Source: Photobacterium halotolerans DSM 18316
GTDB taxonomy: Bacteria; Pseudomonadota; Gammaproteobacteria; Enterobacterales; Vibrionaceae
DNA: 64,000 nucleotides
Assembly (NCBI RefSeq): GCF_000425165.1
Contig: NZ_KE384319.1
Location: 372,001-436,000, forward strand
Reading direction: 5' to 3'
Position 1 is the first letter of the stretch. Every line of letters begins with the position of its first letter. The notes below the pieces were generated by a model. That model was not told the DNA's origin. It ran no database searches and saw nothing but the letters and a program-made list of their open reading frames with translations. Shown here in pieces: positions 39,803 through 47,992 of the stretch. The translations under genes were made by a program, and so were the position numbers.

Positions 39803-40278
39803 GCGGTAATATCCAGGTAGATGGCTACATTGAAGGACGTATCCGTACCGAAAAGACGTTATCGATAAGCGCGACGGGCCGGGTCTCTGGCGAAATTTTT
39901 GCCAGCAAAGTGGTCATTAACGGCCTGCATGAAGGGGCCTGTCACGCCGACAGCATTGAGATCCTGGAAAAAGGCAAAGCCAAAGGTGTCATTTACACTA
40001 ACGACATTTGTATTGAGCGAGGCGGTTGCTTCCATGGCCAGACTTACCCGGCTGATAAAGAAAAAGTCGTCACTATCAGTAAAGAAGAACCAGTTAAAGC
40101 CGCCGAGGCCGCGCCACTGACGCCACCGACACAGCTCAAATCAGCAGAGATATCCAGCACTGCTGATAAAAGCGCCGTGCCCGCAGCAGCAACCACGGTT
40201 AAACCTGCAGCTTCTGCAACATCAACAGTGACGGCACCTGTTACTGATACCAAAAAGCAGGTCAACGCCCGAAAATAA
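39706..40278 (+). CDS. Bactofilin (CcmA-like cytoskeletal protein)
   Basis: A 190-residue bactofilin: the beta-helix core (about 18-115) has the repeated G-x-I/V steps (FKGDIELSGNIQVDGYIEGRI, shown in part; TGRVSGEIFASKVVING), followed by a disordered Ala/Pro/Thr-rich tail. Bactofilins form filaments that position wall enzymes, here probably the overlapping M23 peptidase. GAGAGGAG before the ATG confirms this start despite the overlap. A terminator-like hairpin follows. Confidence 0.92.
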   Translation: MGLFSKSAGSTGKHSTATIIAQGCSFKGDIELSGNIQVDGYIEGRIRTEKTLSISATGRVSGEIFASKVVINGLHEGACHADSIEILEKGKAKGVIYTNDICIERGGCFHGQTYPADKEKVVTISKEEPVKAAEAAPLTPPTQLKSAEISSTADKSAVPAAATTVKPAASATSTVTAPVTDTKKQVNARK

Positions 40279-40283
40279 CCTGT

Positions 40284-40317
40284 AAAACCGGAATCCAGCA
40301 TTCCGGTTTCTTCTCTT
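40284..40317 (+). terminator. Terminator-like hairpin after the bactofilin gene
   Basis: Stem AAACCGGAAT with ATTCCGGTTT around CCAGC, followed by a broken, T-rich tract (TTCTTCTCTT). Confidence 0.7.
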
Positions 40318-40471
40318 CTGTTTTTCCTCTGCACTCACCTGCTGACCGCCTGCCAGTTAGAAACTGTTATCTGCTTCTCAATTTCATCGTTTACTTTCAG
40401 TTAGTCCAGAAAAACAACCACCGAAATACGATAATCAGTACATATTCAGTTGGATACATAAGGATCATGAA

Positions 40472-41077
40472 ATGAAAACAAGGCTTACCCTGACCGCCAT
40501 CTTTATGGCCAGTTTTGCACTCTCAGGCTGTACATCGGCCCCGGGCGGTACCGTACAAACTGATACGGCCAATCCCGCCAACGCCACTCAGGACATTCTT
40601 GATGCCAGTGTCTGTATTGGCTCAACTGAGCCGCCTGCGGCATGGGCCAGTAAGCTAAACCTTGTCGATGATCCCCAGTTGCTGGCCAGTTCTCTCGGTC
40701 AGCCGACTAAGGGCAAGCTGTGTCAGGGACAGGTGTATGAAGTGAAAGAAGGGGAAGCACTGACCGTCTTTCGGGCCTGGAACAGCACTAACCCCAACAG
40801 CCAGTTTGGTGCCTGGTGGGCGGCAAACCAGCCAAATGGCAAAGTCGCTCAATACCGCGCTGGGTATGAAATCTGCTACCAATGGTCGCCACTCGACAAA
40901 ATGACCCGCTGTGAGCTGAAACCAGGCAGCAAACTGGTGATAGGCAATGGCCAGAGTGCGCAATGTTCAGAATGGCTGACTTATCCGGTGTCGGCTGAGC
41001 AACAGCTCTACCTTGAAGATACGGAAACGCTGGTCAGCAATTGCCAAACCTATGATGCGGTCTTTGGCTGGGAATAA
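40472..41077 (+). CDS. Lipoprotein of unknown function
   Basis: A 201-residue lipoprotein precursor with a lipobox ending at Cys20 (ALSGC). The mature part has several Cys (near 48, 83, 135, 147, 164 and 193) that could form disulfides and many Trp, which suggests a folded periplasmic domain. I do not recognise the family. It appears to be a single-gene unit between the bactofilin terminator and the convergent accessory genes. Confidence 0.75.
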   Translation: MKTRLTLTAIFMASFALSGCTSAPGGTVQTDTANPANATQDILDASVCIGSTEPPAAWASKLNLVDDPQLLASSLGQPTKGKLCQGQVYEVKEGEALTVFRAWNSTNPNSQFGAWWAANQPNGKVAQYRAGYEICYQWSPLDKMTRCELKPGSKLVIGNGQSAQCSEWLTYPVSAEQQLYLEDTETLVSNCQTYDAVFGWE

Positions 41078-41169
41078 GGTAATCAGCCCCTGTTTGTGCA
41101 GCTAGCCGGCGTCTTGTATTGCACTGTCTTGTATCGCACTTTTTTAAGAGCGCTTTCTATAAAGCACTT

Positions 41170-41490
41170 TCATAAAGCATTAATAGCCTCTGCGACAGAG
41201 GCAAAAGACACCTTAGCCGCACAACATGATCCAAGACAAGACTGATGCGCCTTGATGATCTCAACAATATCATCAAGGCGCATTGTCTGTTCCGTCTTTT
41301 CTAAGCTGGTATCACCCGGACGCAAACTCAGGGGACGAAACACCTGCCCGGCCGAATCAATCAGCACATCACCTGGCTGAAAGCCAAAGCAATGCAAATC
41401 AGCATCCGACTCCCATGTGTGGCGATCAGCAACAACACTCAGCTCCTGATCCCCCTCATATTTCAACACCGCGGGCCAAACGACCATCAA
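41170..41490 (-). CDS. DUF4144-like small protein
   Basis: A 106-residue protein starting MMVVWPAVLKYEGDQEL. The pattern WPAVLKY...FxPGDxLIDSxGxVF reminds me of the DUF4144 family of Vibrionaceae and Shewanella, of unknown function; this match is from memory and not certain. A CC pair near residues 89-90 is notable. First gene of a group of small minus-strand metabolic or stress genes. Confidence 0.55.
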   Translation of the reverse strand: MMVVWPAVLKYEGDQELSVVADRHTWESDADLHCFGFQPGDVLIDSAGQVFRPLSLRPGDTSLEKTEQTMRLDDIVEIIKAHQSCLGSCCAAKVSFASVAEAINAL

Positions 41491-41576
41491 TATTCCACCT
41501 TACTGATTCAGTCCGCTCATATTGCCCGTTTTCAGGTGCTTCAGGCAAGTGCCAAGCCAGCTTGCGTGAACGGCAC

Positions 41577-41939
41577 CTAGTCTGATTGCGATACCAGATG
41601 GATAATATTCGAAGGGCTGGCAACCCAAAATGCGGCGAATCCTTCCGGCAAAGGTTCAATCTCATCGCGCCTGGCAATCTTGTGGCTCGCAAGATGTTCT
41701 GCTGCAGCGGCAATATCATCAGTCACAATTTCGAGCCAGATTTCAGCCTGGCTGATACCCGGGACGTTATCGAGCCACAGCGTTTTATCGCCGAACTGAA
41801 AACGGGGCGTATCCGTGTCTTTCTCACGAGCCAGTTCCGGAATGGCAATCACATCACGATAAAAACTCAGCGTTTTCTCATACTCATGTGAAGGTATCTT
41901 CATGGCGATATTGTTGCCGGGTTTAAAGACAGCTTTCAT
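41577..41939 (-). CDS. VOC (glyoxalase/bleomycin-resistance fold) protein
   Basis: A 120-residue protein with the vicinal-oxygen-chelate pattern: NNIAMKIPSHEYEKTLSFYRDVIAI (shortened here), a middle EIWLEIVTDD strand and the end AAFWVASPSNIIHLV. The usual metal ligands are not clearly kept, so an enzymatic role is uncertain; many such proteins bind small molecules. It acts in the cytoplasm. No operon partner is evident. Confidence 0.75.
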   Translation of the reverse strand: MKAVFKPGNNIAMKIPSHEYEKTLSFYRDVIAIPELAREKDTDTPRFQFGDKTLWLDNVPGISQAEIWLEIVTDDIAAAAEHLASHKIARRDEIEPLPEGFAAFWVASPSNIIHLVSQSD

Positions 41940-42006
41940 GATGAATCCTCCTACTCAGCAGGCCTCACACAGACCAGCTCAGACACGAAAAGCGCCTGGG
42001 AGCCGG

Positions 42007-42411
42007 TTACACGCCTAGCAGCGGTAAATGCCGCAGGCGTTTATAGTTGAACGCCAGTTCGACGCAATGACAGACAATCGGCTCGGGCAGCGGATCGGCA
42101 ATATTCAGGGCTATGGCTCTGTTACCCTGCAAGGACAGTGAGTGTCCGTACACTTCACGGAAAGTATCCACTAACCGGGTATTGCAGTTAAAGTAGAGAA
42201 AATAGTGTGCAGGATCTTTGGGTGACCAGTTCATCCTGACCGGGCTGCCCCCTTTCACCTGATAGCTGGGTTCGCCCCATTTCAGTGCTTCTTCAACATC
42301 CCCCAGATCATGGGCTTCAGCAACACCTAACACCACACTGCGCAGGTTTAGCATCACAGGTTTGATATGAGCCGGATAACTGTCGAATTTGGCTTTTACT
42401 GTCTCGTCCAT
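42007..42411 (-). CDS. DUF1801 (YdhG-like) protein
   Basis: A 134-residue soluble protein with features of DUF1801: VEEALKWGEPSYQVKGGSPVRMNW (partly quoted) and KDPAHYFLYFNCNTRLVDTFRE. The family is widespread, has a CyaY/MmcQ-like fold and no settled function. It follows the VOC gene in the same direction but 70 bases apart. Confidence 0.75.
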   Translation of the reverse strand: MDETVKAKFDSYPAHIKPVMLNLRSVVLGVAEAHDLGDVEEALKWGEPSYQVKGGSPVRMNWSPKDPAHYFLYFNCNTRLVDTFREVYGHSLSLQGNRAIALNIADPLPEPIVCHCVELAFNYKRLRHLPLLGV

Positions 42412-42584
42412 GTCTTTTTTCCTGATGATGGAATAGCCAGCGTAGCACGCATCAAACCGCGTGCTGGGTTGTATTTCAGTAAGACTTGCAGATTGCCTGT
42501 CGCGCTCAAAACCAGTGTCCCTCCCGGTATTTCATTTTGCGCGACAGCCAATGGCTATGACTTGATACCGGTCTCAGAAAAACA

Positions 42585-43628
42585 TCATAAGCCCGCAAAG
42601 GTAAACGGCTCAGAGACTTCGAATTTTTCGAGAGCGTTTCCTGTATAGATCTCATGGTTTGCGAGAGACAACTTCCTGACAGGACTGCCTGTACTGAAGT
42701 TGGCCCCCTTCAGATCCACCCAAAGCGTATTGGGCGTGAGCGCAGTCTCAAAATAATAAACAAGGTTCTTTTGGTCAGAGACGGAGCGCCACCGTGTGGA
42801 AGAAATGTTCGGTTCTTCTTCAGAGGCAATACCAAAAGGCACGGACGCATTTCTGATAACACTGAATACACTGGCAACTGCCGTTCGGGTATCGCTTGTT
42901 CTTGGAATTGCGTCCATATAAAACGAGGCCCTCACAAATCGATCTGCGGCGCGGTTGGTTCCCGGCAGCATTGTCAGACCACCGATTTGCCGCCAGTAGG
43001 CGTTCAATGCAAGCTGTTGCTCAAACACGGGGGAATTCGTCATCACTGTATAAGACATGTCATGGTGAATCACGAGCTTTCCGTCGATATACTCAAAAAT
43101 TGCGTTATCACCTTTGGCATCAGAAATAGACAGGTGAAGCGTAGCAAAACGCTCTGTACCAGGAATGTCTGCCGAAACCACCACGAAGGATTCTGAGCGC
43201 AGCGCATCGACCGCTTCTTCAACCGTCGCAAAATTATCCAATACATATTGCACCCAAGCGGCGACGGTCAGCCCCTTTTTATCTGGCCCGTATTCCGGGT
43301 AACTGGATTCAGCTAACCACAGCAGATTGGCAACAAGTCCTTTCTCATTCATCCCATCTGTGCTGGATATGTCGAATGCGCTTGTCACCACACTTCCGTA
43401 CTTAGAGGTCCAGGTAACCGAGTTAGGCCCGACCGCCCCGTTTCGCTCCATCCCCCTGGGAAACAACCACAGATTCGCCGGTATTTCTTCCTTCCAATCC
43501 ATGGATCGGGCAGTAATAATCATACCATCCGGGCCTTGATAAACGGCTCTGGTGCAAGCAAAGGTTGATGCCGCAACCAGCAACAGACAAGCGCCTGCAA
43601 TGGCGAGAATATCGATTCTGCTCTTCAT
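42585..43628 (-). CDS. Exported Ntn-hydrolase of the choloylglycine hydrolase/penicillin V acylase family
   Basis: A 347-residue protein with a signal peptide (1-24) that places Cys25 (ACTRAVYQ) at the mature N-terminus, as required for the Ntn-hydrolase nucleophile. Further family features are ARSMDW, a conserved Asn in SPVFEQQLALNAYW and the end of the fold near TLWVDLKGANF. These enzymes cleave linear amide bonds in penicillin V, bile salts or acyl-homoserine lactones. Substrate cannot be told from sequence; a periplasmic or secreted location is expected. Stands alone. Confidence 0.87.
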   Translation of the reverse strand: MKSRIDILAIAGACLLLVAASTFACTRAVYQGPDGMIITARSMDWKEEIPANLWLFPRGMERNGAVGPNSVTWTSKYGSVVTSAFDISSTDGMNEKGLVANLLWLAESSYPEYGPDKKGLTVAAWVQYVLDNFATVEEAVDALRSESFVVVSADIPGTERFATLHLSISDAKGDNAIFEYIDGKLVIHHDMSYTVMTNSPVFEQQLALNAYWRQIGGLTMLPGTNRAADRFVRASFYMDAIPRTSDTRTAVASVFSVIRNASVPFGIASEEEPNISSTRWRSVSDQKNLVYYFETALTPNTLWVDLKGANFSTGSPVRKLSLANHEIYTGNALEKFEVSEPFTFAGL

Positions 43629-43940
43629 TAGTCGTCTCCATCTTTACGCTGATAACATCAGTTTCCGCGGCTGAAAAAGTAGCGGTTAAGCAAAAGCTTT
43701 TACCAGACCGGCAATGTTAGTTTGTGACAGGCTACAGCAATACACGGCCCTATCCTGTCGCACGAGTAATTAGCCAAACTCAGGTACATCGCTGTTTAGT
43801 ATAAAGGGAATTACAATAATCGCCGGATAGTTCGGCTCATTGTCAGGTTTGTGGCTATGTTAGGCAGCAGTGTCATTAGGGGAATTGATCTGCCTCAATA
43901 CCAGTGGACTTCGGCCATTTCATTTACGGGCCTGGAGCCT
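43629..43940. other. Non-coding stretch in the accessory block
   Basis: About 310 bases between two minus-strand genes. No credible gene or repeat was seen. It should contain the promoter of the Ntn-hydrolase gene. Confidence 0.4.
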
Positions 43941-43964
43941 AAAAATACATCGATGCATTTTTTA
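43941..43964 (-). terminator. AT-rich terminator-like palindrome after the HExxH lipoprotein gene
   Basis: AAAAATaCATCGATGcATTTTTT, an almost perfect palindrome with A and T runs, 23 bases beyond the minus-strand stop. Works in either direction. Confidence 0.55.
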
Positions 43965-43986
43965 CCCTGGCTGTGAGGATGATTGC

Positions 43987-44529
43987 TCACAGATACTGGC
44001 TGGCTTCACGGTAGGCTTCAAGCTCCATGGGCGCATTGCGATAGCCGTAAATAAACAATTGCAGTAAATACTGTTTAGTCTGTTCCCGAACGCCCAGCTG
44101 CTCTGCCTGACGGACATGGATGAGCTCGTGTGCCAGCAGCTCCTGATTGTCTTTCTCTGAACGTTTAATCCAGAGTCCGTAGCCATACGTATACGCCCCC
44201 GTTAAAGGGGAACTGTAGCCATACTTTGTGGCTAACGCAGCAAGCTCAGGATCATCAGGAAAAGGAAGTTTATCGACATAATAAACACGCACTTTATCTG
44301 GCGATTTCAAACCAACCCTGGAGGCAATCCTCAGCTGATTGGCATCTAATGGCACCCCCTTCTCCAATGCTTCTGCTTCATTACCGCGCACATAGTGTTC
44401 TGCGGCCGGCAGTAACCTTTCAACATGCTGCAGCAGTTCCTGCGGCGGGTTTGCATAGGTTTCATCCCGATCTTTACAGCCAGAAACAGCAAAGATGACG
44501 GCAATTAAAACGATAACTTTCTGATACAC
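43987..44529 (-). CDS. Lipoprotein with HExxH metallopeptidase-like motif
   Basis: A 180-residue lipoprotein precursor: signal peptide with lipobox ending at Cys18 (AVSGC), then a domain with HELIHVRQAEQ near residues 133-143, an HExxH zinc-peptidase motif of the DUF4157-like kind, and GYGLWIKRS before it. It would sit on the periplasmic side of the envelope. Whether it is an active protease or a zinc-binding remnant is unknown. A broken partial duplicate lies just upstream. Confidence 0.72.
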   Translation of the reverse strand: MYQKVIVLIAVIFAVSGCKDRDETYANPPQELLQHVERLLPAAEHYVRGNEAEALEKGVPLDANQLRIASRVGLKSPDKVRVYYVDKLPFPDDPELAALATKYGYSSPLTGAYTYGYGLWIKRSEKDNQELLAHELIHVRQAEQLGVREQTKQYLLQLFIYGYRNAPMELEAYREASQYL

Positions 44530-44564
44530 GTAACGCTCCTTGTTTTACACGATCCGGTTAAAAT

Positions 44565-44717
44565 TTATGGCAGCAGTCCTGTTATTTTCCTGAATACAGT
44601 AATCAACTGATTTGCATCTAATGACACACTCTTTCCCAACGTTTCTGACTCACTTTCACGAATAAACTGATCGACATCAGGAAGCAATATATCAACTGTT
44701 CTGACAACCAAGATCAT
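44565..44717 (-). pseudogene. Truncated duplicate of the HExxH lipoprotein gene
   Basis: A 50-codon open frame whose translation aligns with residues of about 35-75 of the neighbouring lipoprotein: VDILLPDVDQFIRESESETL and SVSLDANQL here versus VERLLPAAEHYVRGNEAEAL and GVPLDANQL there. The signal peptide, lipobox and HExxH domain are missing. It is a decayed tandem duplicate; expression is doubtful. Confidence 0.7.
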
Positions 44718-44868
44718 TTATCTCCGGGCTATTGGTGGTAAGATTTTGTGAAAACGAACACCTGACCATCAATGTGCTGCAGGATTTGGTGACTGGCCGA
44801 TTGGTATCAATGAACCGAAACTAGCGCCTGTCACTGGTGACAAGAATAGCCCCATCATGGATGCTTAC

Positions 44869-45132
44869 TTAAATATTGATTTTATTTACAATTTTCATGA
44901 TTAGAAATGCACAGCGAACTCTCAAAAAATTCACAAACAAACCAAATGCAGCTCCCCATAGGAAGTAGAATCCACCCATTAGAATTACTGCTTGAACATT
45001 CCAGTCCTCGCAGGCATTAGTTGCTTTATCTATTGAATCACAAAGAGTAGTCGGCTCTAGATAATTCATAGCACTCAGTACATAAACTGTAAAAATTAGC
45101 CCACTTATAACGATCGTGGTTATCTTCCACAT
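44869..45132 (-). CDS. Small two-segment membrane protein, possible immunity protein
   Basis: An 87-residue protein with two membrane segments (about 4-22 and 47-68) and a short external loop with Cys-x9-Cys-Glu-x-Trp-Asn (LCDSIDKATNACEDWN). The loop pattern recurs in the next gene upstream (CLAQVDVYRCEKWN), so the two are paralogues. Genes are AT-rich compared with the flagellar genes. Both follow a lytic-transglycosylase-like gene in the same direction, which is the usual place for immunity proteins acting in the periplasm. That role is inference. Confidence 0.6.
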   Translation of the reverse strand: MWKITTIVISGLIFTVYVLSAMNYLEPTTLCDSIDKATNACEDWNVQAVILMGGFYFLWGAAFGLFVNFLRVRCAFLIMKIVNKINI

Positions 45133-45145
45133 ATTTATAATCGTA

Positions 45146-45394
45146 TCATTTATAGTTGCAGGGCTTACATGCTCGCGTTACTGCAAAGATGATTTTTCTT
45201 ACGAGTAGACCCAACAACAAGCCATAAAACAGCCCACTGACTAACAAAATTGCAAGGTTCTTCATATTCCACTTTTCACAGCGGTATACATCAACTTGAG
45301 CTAGACAGTAATCACTAAAGTCTGACGTTAGTGCAACATAAGCAAGACAAGCACATACGACTAATGTTGTTATTAAGATAATCATTTTTCCCAT
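45146..45394 (-). CDS. Small two-segment membrane protein, paralogue, possible immunity protein
   Basis: An 82-residue protein with membrane segments near 4-22 and 46-68 and a loop containing Cys-x8-Cys-Glu-x-Trp-Asn. Its start lies 13 bases inside the end of the transglycosylase-like gene, so the two are translationally coupled. Coupling, size, topology and the paralogue downstream suggest an immunity or modulator role for the upstream enzyme. No family recognised. Confidence 0.62.
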   Translation of the reverse strand: MGKMIILITTLVVCACLAYVALTSDFSDYCLAQVDVYRCEKWNMKNLAILLVSGLFYGLLLGLLVRKIIFAVTRACKPCNYK

Positions 45395-46368
45395 AATTTA
45401 GCCTCATATATAGCCTGTACTCGGGCGCCATAATCAGTGGTTTTTTCTGCACCTGCGAAATTATAGATACTTGCTACTTTCTCAAGTGTTGGGTTCACTA
45501 CTCTTGCCTCGATACGCTTAATAATCAGAGCTGCCATTTCTACATTACTTGCCACCCTGTACTGAATTTGCCACTCACTAAATCCAAGCTCATCAGCAAT
45601 AGGTTTCCATGTTTTATATTGAACATTCATCGGTCTATATGATGTGATGACTAAATTTAATGGTGGAATTGCATCATATGCTCCGTGTGTGTTTTCCATA
45701 TACGCAATTGCTTTTAGCCAGTCAGAATCTACACCGTACTTCTTACCCATTTCATTGTAAACAGTGCCAGAATCAACTGGGTTAAGTAGCGATGATTCCC
45801 AAAATGGCTGCTTTCCGTCAGCGTTAGGGTTATCTGTAATCTCAAAGATGGCAGGTGAATCGTCAATGATTACTTTCTGCCTGTCTGCTGCCATGTTAAT
45901 TACTGGAGGTGTATTTTCTTTGGATTCAGGAACTGACGGTGGTGATTGCAATGACGGTTTAGGCGCAGGCTTGAGGCTGTGTGTTTCCGGTGCACTTTCA
46001 AATTGATTTGTGGCAGGGTCAAATGGCGCGTAGTTGGCTTTTACATACCGCCGCTTCTTGCCGCTGGCATGCAAGGCTGATACTTTGTGTTTTAGAGATG
46101 TCGGTAAACTCATTTTGAGTTCTCCGTTTATTTTCAAAATACCGTGATACTTAGCTTCAAAAGCTTCAAGCATGACTAAACTGCCACCCTTTATCTGATT
46201 GATAATATAAGAATGATCATCATTTTTGCGTTCATAACCCTGACTGAAATGATTGAGCGAAGCTAGATAGGTGCCACTTTTAATAACCTGGACCGCGTAG
46301 TCTGGGTCAACAATCCTCTTGATATCATCAGCATAAATTTTATCGAACTTTACTATTTCATAGCTCAT
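45382..46368 (-). CDS. Lytic-transglycosylase-like protein, possible exported effector
   Basis: A 328-residue protein without signal peptide. The N-terminal domain (1-110) is unrecognised, followed by a Pro/Ser-rich linker (about 115-160) and a C-terminal goose-lysozyme-like domain: KKYGVDSDWLKAIAYMENTHG places the likely catalytic Glu at 225, and IYNFAGAEKTTDYGARVQAIYEAK resembles the YNxG...Y-V-x-R-V end of SLT domains. It should cut peptidoglycan. Lack of a signal peptide plus modular build and a coupled membrane protein suggest delivery by a contact-dependent system such as type VI secretion. This is inference. Confidence 0.7.
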   Translation of the reverse strand: MSYEIVKFDKIYADDIKRIVDPDYAVQVIKSGTYLASLNHFSQGYERKNDDHSYIINQIKGGSLVMLEAFEAKYHGILKINGELKMSLPTSLKHKVSALHASGKKRRYVKANYAPFDPATNQFESAPETHSLKPAPKPSLQSPPSVPESKENTPPVINMAADRQKVIIDDSPAIFEITDNPNADGKQPFWESSLLNPVDSGTVYNEMGKKYGVDSDWLKAIAYMENTHGAYDAIPPLNLVITSYRPMNVQYKTWKPIADELGFSEWQIQYRVASNVEMAALIIKRIEARVVNPTLEKVASIYNFAGAEKTTDYGARVQAIYEAKLWEK

Positions 46369-46675
46369 ATGTGCCGCATCCTAAATCAGTAAATATGTTG
46401 CAATAAAGACGAGTGATAACAATATCATAGGTATTCATCATCTGGGAGATTGCAGATTGACGAATATGGGTGTGATTCTGATGTTTTCTGTAGGCGTTTT
46501 GACTGAAAAGCCCCATAACTGAGGCTTCAATGTTAATTATCTATTGGTTGGAATTTCTCTAAGTTGGCGTGCTGCTTTGAGAATTTGTGACTTAGCCCGG
46601 CGGTCGTTCTCAGCGTCAATTTCAAACAATCACCACCGCCATAGGCGGTGGTTTGAGGTGCCGCGAGCAAACAAC
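46369..46675. other. Intergenic stretch with hairpins and a short open frame
   Basis: Contains a 9-bp perfect hairpin (ACCACCGCC-ATA-GGCGGTGGT, about 46632-46652), a minus-strand open frame of 29 codons starting TTG (about 46537-46626, ...KAARQLREIPTNR) and an AAGCC/GGCTT terminator-like hairpin at 46506-46528. The hairpin recalls the ends of IS200/IS605 elements, but no transposase is present. Function unknown. Confidence 0.4.
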
Positions 46676-46926
46676 AGATATCAGACAGGCAGAGGCACTA
46701 CTTATCAGAAAAGAACGGCCTGCACAGTAGACCGTTTTTTGACCGGAAGATTTGTTTCCACGTCCGGTTTTTCAGCAAAACACCGGTTTCAACACAACAT
46801 TTACTTCAGCAAAGCAACCACAGTATTTCGGTGGACGTTAGCCTGGGCTGATACCACCTGGAAGGCGGCGGCAAAGGAGCGGGGCTCCTGCAACGATTGC
46901 AGCTTGGTATCAATGCTCTCAGCAGA
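46676..46926 (-). repeat. Repeat A: copy of flagellin-like gene 3' end plus terminator
   Basis: About 250 bases nearly identical to 48602-48825. Read on the minus strand it holds the last 41 codons of a flagellin-like gene, a CCGG-type hairpin and a terminator (46711-46740, AACGG...CCGTT with T run). The intact gene whose end it matches lies at 49843-50877. Confidence 0.85.
46801..46926 (-). pseudogene. Broken flagellin-like gene, C-terminal 41 codons (copy A)
   Basis: Translates to SAESIDTKLQSLQ, then SFAAAFQVVSAQANVHRNTV and VALLK followed by TAA, matching the end of the intact flagellin-like protein (SAESMDIKLQALQ...VHRHTVVALLK) almost residue for residue. No start codon and no upstream part; it begins right after the stop of the 46968-47705 gene. 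Confidence 0.85.
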
Positions 46927-46967
46927 AGGCTCATAAAGTGACTCTCCTGTTAATTCTCCTGCTAACT

Positions 46968-47705
46968 CTATGCTTGCATGTACTCTTTCTTTTCCAAGGT
47001 ATCTGCAATTTTTTGTAAATCATAGACTCTTGGTTCACCTTGCATGATATTTTGGTGAAATGAGTCTATAAACTTTTCCAACAGTATTAAATTAGAAATG
47101 CTAATCGCTTGTTTGGCAGTGGAGCTTCCTGGCTTTTCTTCATCATTTAATACGTCTTGAAAAACCTCACCATGTTCAATTAATTGATTCGCATGATACT
47201 CATAAAGGATGTCGTAGCATTGAAACCACCCAAATTCATGCCTATCATTTAGTACCCCAGCAGTGCACAATACAACAGCATACCACTGAGTAAGTTCTTT
47301 TAGTGCTAATATTAACTCCATTTCGTTTTCAACTGATAATTCAATATTGAGGCTCTTGAGGATACTCAAGTATTGATCTAGCGAATTAAATTTTTTTGTG
47401 TTGGCATAATAAGCCATTATGTAAGCTCTGCGCGAGATGATAATCTGACTTAACCTACGCAGTTCTAATCTTTGTGCTCTTAAAGTATTTGCTTCTAAGA
47501 CAGGTTTTAAAACACTCTTAATGGCGTCTTGTGCGTTATGATCTAATTTTGGCAGACCATCTTCAGTTGATACATTGATAGCAAGTTTTGCATAATCTTC
47601 TGCGAATTTTTTCCAAAAAACATCATGGAGTATTGCGAGCGGCTCGACCTGTTCATGGTTGTTAAGTTTAGGCTTGCTAAAAAGTCTTTTGAAAAACAAA
47701 AACAT
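46968..47705 (-). CDS. ORFan protein between the flagellin-tail repeats
   Basis: A 245-residue protein, mostly helical (EANTLRAQRLELRRLSQIIIS), with one hydrophobic patch near LTQWYAVVLCTAGVL and no signal peptide. I do not recognise it. The ATG at 47705 follows GGAA; in-frame starts at 47711 and 47750 exist. It is AT-rich and uses codons unlike the flagellar genes, consistent with acquisition. It shares with the 48.9-kb ORFan a start of the form MF(x)FF/N-(K)R(R), which may be chance. Confidence 0.62.
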   Translation of the reverse strand: MFLFFKRLFSKPKLNNHEQVEPLAILHDVFWKKFAEDYAKLAINVSTEDGLPKLDHNAQDAIKSVLKPVLEANTLRAQRLELRRLSQIIISRRAYIMAYYANTKKFNSLDQYLSILKSLNIELSVENEMELILALKELTQWYAVVLCTAGVLNDRHEFGWFQCYDILYEYHANQLIEHGEVFQDVLNDEEKPGSSTAKQAISISNLILLEKFIDSFHQNIMQGEPRVYDLQKIADTLEKKEYMQA

Positions 47706-47992
47706 ATGCATTTCCAATATTACAGTCTGTGATACTAGTGTATATAACATGTCTCGATAAATTTGTGTATATAGTCACATTCTCAGATTTAATTACCACT
47801 AAATAGGCTATGTTTGAGTTAATCGTCGATAACTATACTTGAATCATAGACAGGATATTAAGAGGTAAGTTATTTAGATAGAAAAATGGCCTTATTTATG
47901 ATCAGATAATCGTCGCCAAACTATAACCCAATCAAGAATTGATTTCCCAGGACAGAAACCTTAAGACCTTTTAACTTCGACAAATAGGCCAC

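Noticed and set aside
42654-43196. 180-codon plus-strand frame opposite the Ntn-hydrolase gene
   Set aside because: Antisense shadow; rich in Arg, Cys and His with no domain, while the opposite strand encodes a complete, recognisable enzyme.
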